A DNA stretch of 64,000 nt, taken from positions 1-64,000 of the forward strand of contig JADNRY010000133.1 of the NCBI GenBank assembly GCA_015501585.1, given 5' to 3'. The notes under the pieces were generated by a model that saw nothing but the letters and a program-made list of their open reading frames with translations, was not told where the DNA came from and did no database searches. Origin of the DNA: Rhodocollybia butyracea. Lineage: Eukaryota; Basidiomycota; Agaricomycetes; Agaricales; Omphalotaceae. This document shows positions 1 through 10,217 of the stretch, piece after piece. The first letter of the stretch is position 1. Every line of letters begins with the position of its first letter. A program made the position numbers and the translations under genes.

Positions 1-50
1 ACTAACCTAGGTCATGACCTACCTAACCTAGGTCATGACCTACCTGGCCT
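1..50. repeat. short tandem repeat with self-complementary core
   Basis: A 21-bp unit (CTAACCTAGGTCATGACCTAC) occurs twice in tandem and then runs into the outer end of the large palindrome. The core AGGTCATGACCT is its own reverse complement. The array may continue left of the window. Confidence 0.7.
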
Positions 51-2306
51 ATGACCTAGGCCAATTTAAAAATTACTAAATTAGGAAATTTTTCCATTTT
101 TGCAGTGGATGAGGTCAAAGCTGTTTTTATTACCAAATAAGGCAATTTTCAAACACCTTAACCGGTTTTATGTTTTTTAATAGAGTTAGATACATTTGGA
201 AATTTTTATAAACTACTATATTAGGCAATTTTATTTCAATAGAATTTTATTTCTTAATTAGGCAATTTCAAAACTTTTGCAGTGGATGAGGCCAAAGCTG
301 TTTCCATTGCCTAATTGAGAAGTGACAAATTTGCAGTGGATGAGGTCAAAGCTGATTTCATTACTTATTTGAAAAATGACAAATCTTTTGCAGTGGATGA
401 GGTCAAAGCTGTTTTTCACTACCTAATTAAGAAATGACAAAACTGAACACACAAACTATGTACACTCTTTCCCTAAGGACAATAGCTTGTGGTAAACATC
501 CAGACCTTTTGTTTATACACAGAATAGGTTGCTCACCTAAAATGAAGCCAATCCTGTGATGGGAAGGGGCTGGATTGCAAAATATTTTTTGGATAACCTT
601 TGGTTGTAGTGGATGAGGCCAAAGCTGTATGCCCATAAAAGGAAATCAATGAAAAGTGTTGAGTCTAAAGATTGCTTGATATAACATGCAGATTGGCATG
701 GATAAGGGTGATCCTTTTCATCCCCTGATACCCTGATATGTCGTCTACCCTTTCTGAGTCTCAGATAAATTTAGATGGCCCCTGGGAGATCAGTCTTTAT
801 TGATCTTTGAACTTTCTCATCAAAAACCCTCATTTTTTTCGAAATCAGAGGATAAGTATCAGAGCATCCAGGCCAGGGTGGGCCACAGGCTTCTAGGACA
901 TTGTACCCTGGTATAATAGGTACATTTATACGACTCAGGAGTAGCTTATACTATGCTGGGGGAGTGGGTAATAAGTGATATGTGTCTAATTAGGCATAAA
1001 TTTCGTTTTTTTGCCTGTTAAATCATTAATAGTGGGAGCTGTAGGCAAGAGAAGACTGTCTAGCTTGGCATATAGCATGCTAGGAGTACATAGATTGATA
1101 TCAAAACCTTTCCCCGACAACCCCTTCCCTTATCTTGATGTACCAGTAGTCCTGGGTTCTTAAGTGTCTGATACTTGTGTCAAACTTATCATCACATCTT
1201 GAACCTCAGATAGTTAGTATATTTTGCTATAGAAATGCTATATCAGGTCCTGGTACAGTATTCCTCGAGTTTATCTGCAATCCCTTGCCTACAGCTGCCT
1301 GCCTCTATTAATGATTTGATGGTCAAAAAAGCGAATTTATGCATACATATACAGAGATCAATTATTACCCACTCCCCCAGCATAGTATAAGCTACTCCTG
1401 AGCTGTCTAAATGTACCTATTATACCAGGGTACAATGTCCTAGAAGCCTGTGGCCCACCCTGGCCTGGATGCTCTGATACTTATCCTCTGATTTCGAAAA
1501 AATGAGGGTTTTTGATGAGAAAGTTCAAAGATCAATAAAGACTGATCTCCCAGGGGCCATCTAAATTTATCTGAGACTCAGAAAGGGTAGACGACATATC
1601 AGGGTATCAGGGGATGAAAAGGATCACCCTTATCCATGCCAATCTGCATGTTATATCAAGCAATCTTTAGACTCAACACTTTTCATTGATTTCCTTTTAT
1701 GGGCATACAGCTTTGGCCTCATCCACTACAACCAAAGGTTATCCAAAAAATATTTTGCAATCCAGCCCCTTCCCATCACAGGATTGGCTTCATTTTAGGT
1801 GAGCAACCTATTCTGTGTATAAACAAAAGGTCTGGATGTTTACCACAAGCTATTGTCCTTAGGGAAAGAGTGTACATAGTTTGTGTGTTCAGTTTTGTCA
1901 TTTCTTAATTAGGTAGTGAAAACAGCTTTGACCTCATCCACTGCAAAAGATTTGTCATTTTTCAAATAAGTAATGAAATCAGCTTTGACCTCATCCACTG
2001 CAAATTTGTCACTTCTCAATTAGGCAATGGAAACAGCTTTGGCCTCATCCACTGCAAAAGTTTTGAAATTGCCTAATTAAGAAATAAAATTCTATTGAAA
2101 TAAAATTGCCTAATATAGTAGTTTATAAAAATTTCCAAATGTATCTAACTCTATTAAAAAAACATAAAACCGGTTAAGGTGTTTGAAAATTGCCTTATTT
2201 GGTAATAAAAACAGCTTTGACCTCATCCACTGCAAAAATGGAAAAATTTCCTAATTTAGTAATTTTTAAATTGGCCTAGGTCATAGGCCAGGTAGGTCAT
2301 GACCTA
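29..2306. repeat. 2.28-kb imperfect palindrome (two ~1-kb inverted arms)
   Basis: Position x pairs with 2335-x: the left arm (29 to about 1050) is the reverse complement of the right arm (about 1285 to 2306), with a spacer of roughly 235 bp. Arm identity is high; the same 69-codon open frame is read at 427-636 on the minus strand and at 1699-1908 on the plus strand with identical translation. I regard that frame as a by-product, not a gene. Each arm holds about five copies of GCAGTGGATGAGGTCAAAGC spaced through AT-rich DNA. No transposase is inside. A single arm fragment recurs at 50386-50803 and ends at the same inner boundary (AATCATTAATAG), which suggests that boundary is a genuine element terminus and that the palindrome is two head-to-head copies. 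Confidence 0.9.
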
Positions 2307-2307
2307 A

Positions 2308-2370
2308 ATCGCATAGCCTTTGTCATGCTCTTTCGTGTGAACGTAAGACTCTCGCCTAAGGGTGTTATAC
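2308..2370 (+). repeat. truncated 5' LTR remnant
   Basis: This stretch matches the last ~62 bp of the 3' LTR (12827-12888) with a few transitions: both carry ATCGCATAGCCTTTGTC and a GTGTGAACGTAAGACTCT block and end in GTTATAC. The upstream ~195 bp of the LTR are missing and replaced by the palindrome end. No clear tRNA primer-binding site follows. Confidence 0.8.
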
Positions 2371-2527
2371 TTTTTTGAGCATCAAAAAATCTTTATTAAA
2401 AGATTGTGTGCACAAAACTACGAGAAGTAATAACTACTCGACTAGAATTATAAAGTAATCTAAACAATTATCACCACTCTTACTCCGCATCAAAAGCGCC
2501 AAGCAAAATCAACAAAAGTTCGATCAC
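2371..2527 (+). other. gypsy 5' leader
   Basis: AT-rich untranslated stretch between the LTR remnant and the gag ATG. I see no TGG-starting primer-binding site directly after the LTR; a non-canonical priming scheme or decay is possible. Confidence 0.4.
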
Positions 2528-5221
2528 ATGGACCAAAACAGGAACTCAGAGAAGTCCCAACGAGATGCGAGCAATCGCCACTCACAACATGGTGATGCCA
2601 CGTCACCAATAAATTCACACGACGGTAGTCATAGTTCACGACTACCACCGTATGCAGGACAAAGTCCTGAAATTGAGCCGTCTAACGACAGGCAGAATGT
2701 AAGTGATGTCGAAGACATCCGTGAGCGTGCGTTGAATACGACGCACAATAAACTATCTGAGTCTAATGAGTCTCAGGGCGCCTTTAGCAATAAAGGCTTC
2801 GCAGACATGAATGACCTCAAAGAGGCCATGCAAGAACTATCGCAGTTCTATGGACAAGGTGCGCAAGCACTAAACCGTATAGCTACCGCAGTAGAACGTT
2901 GGTCCGGACCATCCAGAATGAGTAAGTCCAGACCGTTACCAGATAGTGGTAACCTTACGAGCATAGCAATGCCCGTAGCCCGACCGCCAGCGGTATTACA
3001 GGCGGCATTACCGCCTGACAACGAACAAACAAGTCGTTGGGAAGGCATAAAGCCTACCACACATCCGTTCCGTCAAACGATGGGAATATACGAACCACCA
3101 GGTGCCCAAGATTGGAGACCTAAAGAATCTTTCAAGCCAATACATAACGTATGGCATATGGATTCATTCGATCCGATAGACCCACCTGAAGGTGAAGGTC
3201 TATTTGACAACCTTGAAACCGAGGTTGTAGAAGAAGGTGATCGCCAAAGCGATCCCTATAATAACTTTGGCGACTTTGTAACGATAAGGAAGAATAAAAC
3301 TTCCCAAACGAACAAAATGCCAAATAAAGGAGTTCATGCAAATGAAAGCCCAGTCATCGACTTATCAAACTCGACAATGGGTAAATCAAATGAACCCCAG
3401 ACGCTTCGTTACTCTCCAGTAATAAGGCAAAACATCTTCACAGGAAGAATGTCTCCGGCCCCAAGAGGACCGAGATCGTTACCTACTCCGCCTACAATTA
3501 GTATACGGAAGAATGACCCCATCCAACGGACAGAGTCAACAATAGGGGGACCATTGAGAAATGAGTCCCTTATCAAAGCTCACGAAGCATTCATTCAAGA
3601 ATTGAATGAACATTATCGTAAAAACCAACCATTGTTTGATGTTAGTATTCCTACACAAGGAATACAAACGAAAACAATAGCGCCGTCAGCACCGATAACG
3701 GTACGTATGGCGCAAACACAGACAATGACACAAGTCGTCCGTCAACAAAACACGCAAGGACAAGCTGGTCCGAGCACAATGGTACTACATACAGTAGTAC
3801 CACCCGCACAACAACAGTTACCTCTGGTAACCCTTACACAGCAAGTACAAACAGTACCTGCTAAAATGAAGGCTTCTGTAAAGAAAGAGCCAATTACTAT
3901 GGTGATCCCACCAGTAACAATCCAACAAGCAGTACCACAAACAGTAGTACTACCAACACTGCCAGCTACAATAGTACAGGCATTGCCAATAGTAGTACCA
4001 ACACCGGTACCACTGATAAATGAAGTACAGAATAATACTGCACTGACGGCGATAAGATCGCCTAGTATGCCGCTCCCAAACAGGATAGCGAGCGATTGGG
4101 AAAGTCGCGTAGCGATTCAGAGACAACATAACTATAGTCTCAGAACATCCGGTATGATACCGGATGCATTCCCTGACCAGATGGTAGGATTCAATGACGA
4201 CGGCATCCCCGTCGACAAACTAACTACTCCACGAGAAGTTTGGGATCGGGAGTATAATAATACCTCCTCAAAGCAAGCTCAATCGTCACAACACTACAAG
4301 GGTGGCAGAGTTAGGTATGCCTCCGGCACACCTGGAGATCCTGATGATAACTCCGACAGCTCTGACTCTAGCGATAGAGACAAGAAGCGTAAAGGTACGC
4401 CTTGGTCTGATGAATCATCAGACGATAACGACAAGGAGTCCGATTCTGACTCCTCATCTAACAATTCCTGGGTGAATTATATAATTCAACCACAGGCAAA
4501 TCTTAGTAAATCGCAACAGCGTAAGCTGCGACGAAAACTTGCAGCTAAACTGCGAGAGAAAACAGGGGATGACAAATGTTGTGCCCGATGGAAACACCAG
4601 GTACACAGAGTGTATCGACGTATGGTACGTCATGCAGTGGGGAAACCTGTCACAACTACAGACGGAGCTAAGAATATCAAGCTCCCAACGCCTGAGGCAT
4701 ACGATGGTACGCCAGACGTAGAAATTTTCGAGAGATGGTTAGCCATCCTTCTCAGATGGATGGCTGTAAATCGCTATTGTGGTAAAGACCACGATAAAAC
4801 ACGCCTCCAGGTATTGGGGTTATTCCTCAAGGACAAAGCCCTTGATTGGTACAACGACGAAGTCGATGGACCTCATAGGATCACAATATCCTGGAAATTC
4901 GAAGACGCCATAATAGGAATCTTCGATAGATGCGTACAAGCATCTACAATACATCAAGCTGCTCAACAGTTTGAACAAGTAATATACTCACCCGCTAAAG
5001 GCGTACAAGATTATCATGCCACCCTATTAAGATGGGCGGCAAGGATGCAGCAGCCGCCTAATTCGGCTGCGATGCGCAATCGATTCATTAATGGGTTACC
5101 CATTACGATACTGAAACATCTAGCGAACCAAGGCATTGTTCCAGAGTATGCTAAACTCAGAACAATGGTCAAAGCGGTTACTAGACTCGAGGACAACGTC
5201 ATCTCGAAGATTACTACGTGA
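2528..5221 (+). CDS. Gag polyprotein of the gypsy element
   Basis: An 897-residue frame with an ATG start. The first ~640 residues are hydrophilic, rich in Pro, Gln, Ser and Thr (residues ~430-540 are repetitive Pro/Gln/Val), followed by an acidic Asp/Ser run (~600-650) and a basic segment. A retrotransposon-gag (capsid-like) domain occupies roughly residues 725-890, recognised by the order WLAILLRWM, LGLFLKDKALDWY and VQDYHATLLRW. The frame stops at 5219-5221, before the zinc knuckle, which lies in the next frame (2 to 1, equivalent to loss of one base). Gag and nucleocapsid are therefore separated either by decay or, less likely, by a frameshift signal. Gag would package element RNA into cytoplasmic particles. 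Confidence 0.88.
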   Translation: MDQNRNSEKSQRDASNRHSQHGDATSPINSHDGSHSSRLPPYAGQSPEIEPSNDRQNVSDVEDIRERALNTTHNKLSESNESQGAFSNKGFADMNDLKEAMQELSQFYGQGAQALNRIATAVERWSGPSRMSKSRPLPDSGNLTSIAMPVARPPAVLQAALPPDNEQTSRWEGIKPTTHPFRQTMGIYEPPGAQDWRPKESFKPIHNVWHMDSFDPIDPPEGEGLFDNLETEVVEEGDRQSDPYNNFGDFVTIRKNKTSQTNKMPNKGVHANESPVIDLSNSTMGKSNEPQTLRYSPVIRQNIFTGRMSPAPRGPRSLPTPPTISIRKNDPIQRTESTIGGPLRNESLIKAHEAFIQELNEHYRKNQPLFDVSIPTQGIQTKTIAPSAPITVRMAQTQTMTQVVRQQNTQGQAGPSTMVLHTVVPPAQQQLPLVTLTQQVQTVPAKMKASVKKEPITMVIPPVTIQQAVPQTVVLPTLPATIVQALPIVVPTPVPLINEVQNNTALTAIRSPSMPLPNRIASDWESRVAIQRQHNYSLRTSGMIPDAFPDQMVGFNDDGIPVDKLTTPREVWDREYNNTSSKQAQSSQHYKGGRVRYASGTPGDPDDNSDSSDSSDRDKKRKGTPWSDESSDDNDKESDSDSSSNNSWVNYIIQPQANLSKSQQRKLRRKLAAKLREKTGDDKCCARWKHQVHRVYRRMVRHAVGKPVTTTDGAKNIKLPTPEAYDGTPDVEIFERWLAILLRWMAVNRYCGKDHDKTRLQVLGLFLKDKALDWYNDEVDGPHRITISWKFEDAIIGIFDRCVQASTIHQAAQQFEQVIYSPAKGVQDYHATLLRWAARMQQPPNSAAMRNRFINGLPITILKHLANQGIVPEYAKLRTMVKAVTRLEDNVISKITT

Positions 5222-6438
5222 CTTCACGTAAGAAACCGAGCTCTGAAGACTCGAAATATATCACTAAGCGAATACGCCGTGAAGCAAAAGTACAACCAAG
5301 TGGTAGTACAGGACCATATAAATATGGTCCAGTGCTTGTCAAAGGATGACCATTTCAACTGGTGAAGCATTGCTTCTCCAATAATAAATCGAAGCCCGTA
5401 CGCACTGAGAATACACTCAGAAGCACGGGACAGGTAACAAACTCTAAGAGTTCAAGACCTAAACCGTCTAGTGACACAAGCACTAGAAAACTCTGCTACG
5501 GATGTGGCAAACCGGGACATTTTGCAAATGACCCTACTTGTGAACGATACGGGCAACCCCGCATGTATGTCATCCAAGAAGAGGATAAACAAGAGGAGAT
5601 AGAATCTCCTCCGATAGTCGAAGAAGAGATTCAAAATGATGAATCTCCGAACATAACTGATCCTAATGACAAAGAATCGTCCAAAGGAGAATACACCCTC
5701 AAACCATACGAGGATGAATATGTCGGTCGACTATATGACGACGATGATGACTTTAGCGACTACTATGGTCGCATAATGGAACCAGTCCAGACCGATCCTG
5801 AGGATTTTGAAAATCCATTAGATGATTGCGGACCACCGGTCTGCATAGAAGAGGATATGGATGATGATTTATTCTTATCCATAGATCCTCACTATCATTC
5901 ATTCATAATGAATGAAGATCGGTTGACTGCTATCAGTCACCATGAAGACAAAGAACCAAAACCTGAAAAAGGTAAAGGTTTTCAAACTTCAAGTAAACAA
6001 ATGCCGCGACCAAATAGAGGTCCAGCGAAAGATCGTCGTCCAATGACAGCGATAGTAAATATCGGAGGAGTCGAAGTGTTTACGCTATTCGACTCCGGAT
6101 GCACAATAGAGGCATTAAGCCCCTCGTTTGTTTGCATAGCGAACATAAAAGCTCATCAGCTAGCTGATCAGCATTCACTACAACTAGAAACTGTAGGAAG
6201 TAAAGCCAAATTCAATTTTGGCACGAGTGTAAATACCTCCTATGGAGGTATTGATGAAAAAGTATACTTCGACATTATAAATGTTGATAGATACAATGCG
6301 ATCCTAGGAACGCAATTCATGCATAAGCATGGAATACAACTCGACTTTGATAATGATGTAATTCTTATCAAAGGAAAGGTAGCACCATATCTTTCTGTGG
6401 GGAGGACACAATGGAATTTGCGCGCCGAACCGCAATGA
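5222..6438 (+). pseudogene. gypsy nucleocapsid zinc knuckle plus aspartic protease (broken)
   Basis: The frame is open from 5222 onward except for a TGA at 5347-5349 (KG*PFQLVK), where CGA would restore arginine. A CCHC-type knuckle, CYGCGKPGHFANDPTC, lies at about 5494-5541. An acidic linker follows, then a retropepsin-like domain with the catalytic motif in LFDSGCTIEALSP near 6085-6120 (D-S-G in place of D-T/S-G) and a later AILGTQFMHKHGI segment resembling the flap/ILG region. The frame stops at 6436 (CAA TGA). The ORF-predictor start at 5362 is GTG, so it is not a true initiation site; the piece belongs to a longer Gag-Pol frame. Confidence 0.85.
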
Positions 6439-6548
6439 AAAAGGAAACCCTTAACGGGAAATTCCGAAGAACGGAAACGCAAGCTAGTAAAGAGTGACTA
6501 GCTGCAGTTTCAACTTCAAAGAAGTCGAAAAATAACAAAATTCCAATA

Positions 6549-9500
6549 GTGGAAATCGAGACGATAGTGGACGAAGAACATCTTCGTTCAGAATTACAAC
6601 ACTCCGCAAGGAGCTTTCCGCACCATTTCCCAGTAATACTGGAGAAATATGATAATTATGTCGAAGTCTTACAAGAAATATCTCGTGAAATGTTTCCCGA
6701 GAGTGTGCGCAAACAAGTTAAGCTTAGAGCTCAACGAGAAAAGGAGAAGGACAATTCTCCTGAATCCGAACCCGAATCAGGGGACAAGGAATTCAAGGCA
6801 GTTCAAGAGGACAGCCCGATAGACTTTTCCTCGCTACAAAAGCAAGGACCATTTACGGATGATCAAATACTGATGATCCACACGATGATAATCGACGAGT
6901 ATAAAGATATACCCGGGGGAGTACCAGAGGTACTCCCACCACTACGAGAAATCAATCATCGAATTAAACTAATCGATGAACAACAGCGATATAATTATTA
7001 TATGCCTAGGTGCCCAGATCACCTAAAAACGCAACTTACTGATAAAATCGGTAAATACACCAGATCAAACTGGTGGATACAGCAACCTGCTCCGCAGGCT
7101 GCACCTATGCTTTGTATTCCAAAGAAAAATGGTACACTATGTACCATTATTGACTATCGTCAACGGAACAATAACACGGTAAAGGATGTCACTCCTTTCC
7201 CTGACCAGGATAACATCCGAACGGATGTAGCCAAACATAAGTATCGATCCAAGATCGATCTTAGTGATGCGTACGAACAAATTCATACTGAAGCAGGTGA
7301 TGTGTGGAAAACAGCATTCGCCTGCATCTTCGGGACATTCGTCAGTAATGTCATGATGATGGGGGATTGTAATGCCCCAGCCACTTTCCAGCAAATGATG
7401 ACATTCATCTTTCGCGACGCTATTGGGAGATATGTACACGCATATCTTGACGATATCTTTGTCTTCAGTGATACACTAGAAGAACATGTTAAGCACATCA
7501 GAGATGTACTTGATCGCCTTAGGAAGCATCATTTCTTCCTTCGAGCTGCTAAATGCGAGCTCTTCTCTGCTACAGTGGACTGTCTTGGACATTCCATAGA
7601 CGATAAAGGTATCCACACGGATACCGACAAGATGGACAGGATTTGCAAATGGCAAACTCCGCGTACGTTCAACGACGTACAACGATTCTTGGGGTTAGTA
7701 CAATATATAGCCCCGTACATGCCAGATGTAGCCCAGTATACTGGACACTGTCTATAATGACAAGGAACAATGTTCCTTTCGTATGGATGCCAGTCCATGA
7801 AACGTGCTTTCAGCACATCAAAAGACTGGCAACCAAGGCTCCAATACTGAAGCCTATAAATACTAATAAAGACGAACCTATATGGGTCATCTGCGATGCG
7901 TCGGTATCCGGCGTCGGATGCATGTACGGTCAAGGACCTACATGGCAACAGTGTAGGCCTGCCGGCTTCATGTCCAGAAAGTTTACTGCAGCGCAGCATA
8001 ACAATAGAGTTTTCAAAATAGAAACTCTAGCTATCCTCGAAGCTCTTCTCAAATGGGAAGATAAACTTCTTGGATATTGAATTCATGTGGTCACTGACCA
8101 CAAAGCGTTAGAATTCTTTCTAATGCAACAAAAATTGTCCAGTAGACAAGCTCGATGGATGGAATACCTATCCAGATTTGATTTTGATATATGTTATATC
8201 AAAGGAATAAACAACAAAGTAGCCGACGCATTATCACGCTACTACGAATCTGACGCGAATCTGGATGATCTTCCACAAGGAAGAGTCGAAGAATTGGCTA
8301 AGGAACACTTAGCCAATATAGAGTTAAGGCGCTCATCACGCCTGCGCGGTAAACAAACGGCGCAACATCCAATAGTCGAACCCGTTGAACGACGAGACGA
8401 AGAGGCTGCAGAAATGCAAGCCAATGCGGAAATACAGGTACCAAAGGTACCAGTAATCCTCCCAAACGAGGAAGACATTAATGTCTTCCAATCAAGGCCT
8501 AGAGGTGTAGAACCTCTAACAATTCTACCCGAAAGGGACAAATTCATCGAAGAAGTCAAGCGGTTATATACCGATGACCCATTGCTCTGCAAGGTACTCA
8601 GTAAACCTGAGCACCATAAACCATTCTCAGTAGAAAATGGTTTAATCTACACGAAAAATCGTGGTGGAGAAATAGTTCTCTGCATTCCGTCTGGCCGAGC
8701 GGCCAATGGAAAGAGCTTGCGAGGCATAATAGCTGAACAAGCTCACGAAGTAATTGGTCACTTCGGAGGACAACGAACCGCCGACTATGTTTGACGATGG
8801 TACTGGTGGCCATGGGTCAATGGCAACATTGAAGAATTCTGCAAGTCTTGTGAGACTTGCCAGCAAATTAAAACAAGCAATTGCAAACCAATAGGTTTGC
8901 TACATTCGCTTCCGATCCCCACGAAACCATGGGAATCAATTGGAATGGACTTCATAGGTCCATTCCCAGAATTGCAAGGATATGATTACCTGTGGGTAGT
9001 CATTTGCAGGATGACTTCACGAGTACACCTTATACCTGTGAAAACAACGATAACTGCATCGCAATTATCATGGATCTTCGTAAAGGAGATCATGAAATTA
9101 CATGGACTACCTAAGTCCATCGTCTCAGACAGAGACTCGAAATTCACGTCACGATGGTGGCGTGAAGTACCCCACTTACTAGGAGCAAAGCTCCTAATGT
9201 CTACATCATTCCACCCCCAAACGGATGGAATAACTGAACGAGTAAATCGTTCAATTGGCCAAATCTTACAGTCAATGGTCAAAGCAGACCAAAAAGACTG
9301 GGTAGAAAAATGCCCAATGATAGAATTTGCATTGAATTCTAGCGTAAACGAGAGCACAGGGTATGCTCCCTTCGAGGTAGATGGAGGGTACATGCCATCC
9401 ATGGTTCGCGAATACCCGAGCGATGCAAAAGTCTCGCCGGGTGTACGCGAATTCGCAGATCATGCCCTGCAGCACCTCTCTGATGCCCACGATAGTCTTA

Positions 9501-10018
9501 TCAAGGCAAGGGTAAAACAAACCTTCCATGCTAATAAGCACAGAAGGGATGAACCCGAAATTAAACTAAATGATTTAGTTTACCTATCGACAAAAAACTT
9601 AAATTTGCCGAGGGGGAGGGCTACCAAGCTCTTACCAAAATTCTTAGGACCGTACCCCATCGTCGAGGTACACCCAGATTCGTCTAACTAGTGAATCGGA
9701 TTGCCAACAGAGTTGGCAAACAATAACTTCCACGCGTCGCTAATACGCAAGCATCATCCTAATGGTGATGCATTATTCCCTATGCGCTCTGTAGCAGAGC
9801 CATACAATTTCGGCGAACCATCCACAGTGGAATGGTTAGTCGATGAAATAATCAGACATCATTGGGATGGCCGAAAAATACTATTCCGTATTAAATGGAA
9901 CCTTGGTGATACCACCACAGAACCATACACAACATGTAAGGAACTAGTCGCTCTAGATAGATATCTAGAACTTCAAGGCGTTGACGACTGGCGACGACTT
10001 CCACGGACGACCGGTTAG
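6549..10018 (+). pseudogene. gypsy Pol: reverse transcriptase, RNase H, integrase, chromodomain (broken)
   Basis: RT lies at 6549-7757: motif A region SKIDLSDAYEQI and catalytic YLDDIFVF near 7441. After a -1-type frameshift around 7742-7755 the frame continues to 10018 with stops at 8078, 8792, 9689 and 9692. RNase H has VICDASVSGVG and, after the stop, VTDHKALEFF. The integrase zinc region shows HEVIGH and CKSCETC at about 8740-8870. The catalytic core shows MDFIGPFP, SIVSDRDSKF and ITERVNRSIG, giving the D, D and E residues. A chromodomain-like segment begins at about 9830 (VEWLVDEIIRHHWDG through YLEL), expected to tether integration to modified histones. The stops at 8078 and 8792 are TGA where CGA (Arg) fits the family pattern. 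The nominal 6549 start is GTG. Confidence 0.92.
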
Positions 10019-10040
10019 GTCTCCATTCCAATCAAAACAT

Positions 10041-10050
10041 TCTATATAAT
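10041..10050 (+). promoter_or_regulatory. possible upstream TATA-like site
   Basis: CTATATAATAG about 25 bp upstream of an ATG at 10068. Weaker in context than the site at 10167; function inferred only. Confidence 0.25.
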
Positions 10051-10166
10051 AGAATCACACAGAAGCAATGGCATCTGCTTCTTTTAGTAAAAGATTGCCC
10101 CAACAATCACATTTGGTGGCTGTACCTTATGTACAACCACGACCGGGCAACGCCTCATGTCATGCC

Positions 10167-10177
10167 TATAAAAAGGG
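10167..10177 (+). promoter_or_regulatory. internal TATA box before the extra gypsy ORF
   Basis: CCTATAAAAAGGG is a strong TATA match ~45 bp before the ATG at 10218, with a pyrimidine-rich stretch (about 10188-10214) between. This could drive a subgenomic transcript of the 3' ORF. The motif is seen; promoter activity is inferred. Confidence 0.45.
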
Positions 10178-10217
10178 AAAGAAAAATTTATCTTTCCCAA
10201 CTTACTCTTTTACCATC

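Noticed and set aside
427..636. 69-codon open frame, repeated identically at 1699-1908
   Set aside because: It exists twice only because it lies in the inverted arms; it starts in repeat DNA, has no domain and overlaps a repeat motif.
2848..3060. Minus-strand frames overlapping gag and pol
   Set aside because: Shadows of the real coding strand; no domain and no conserved motif.
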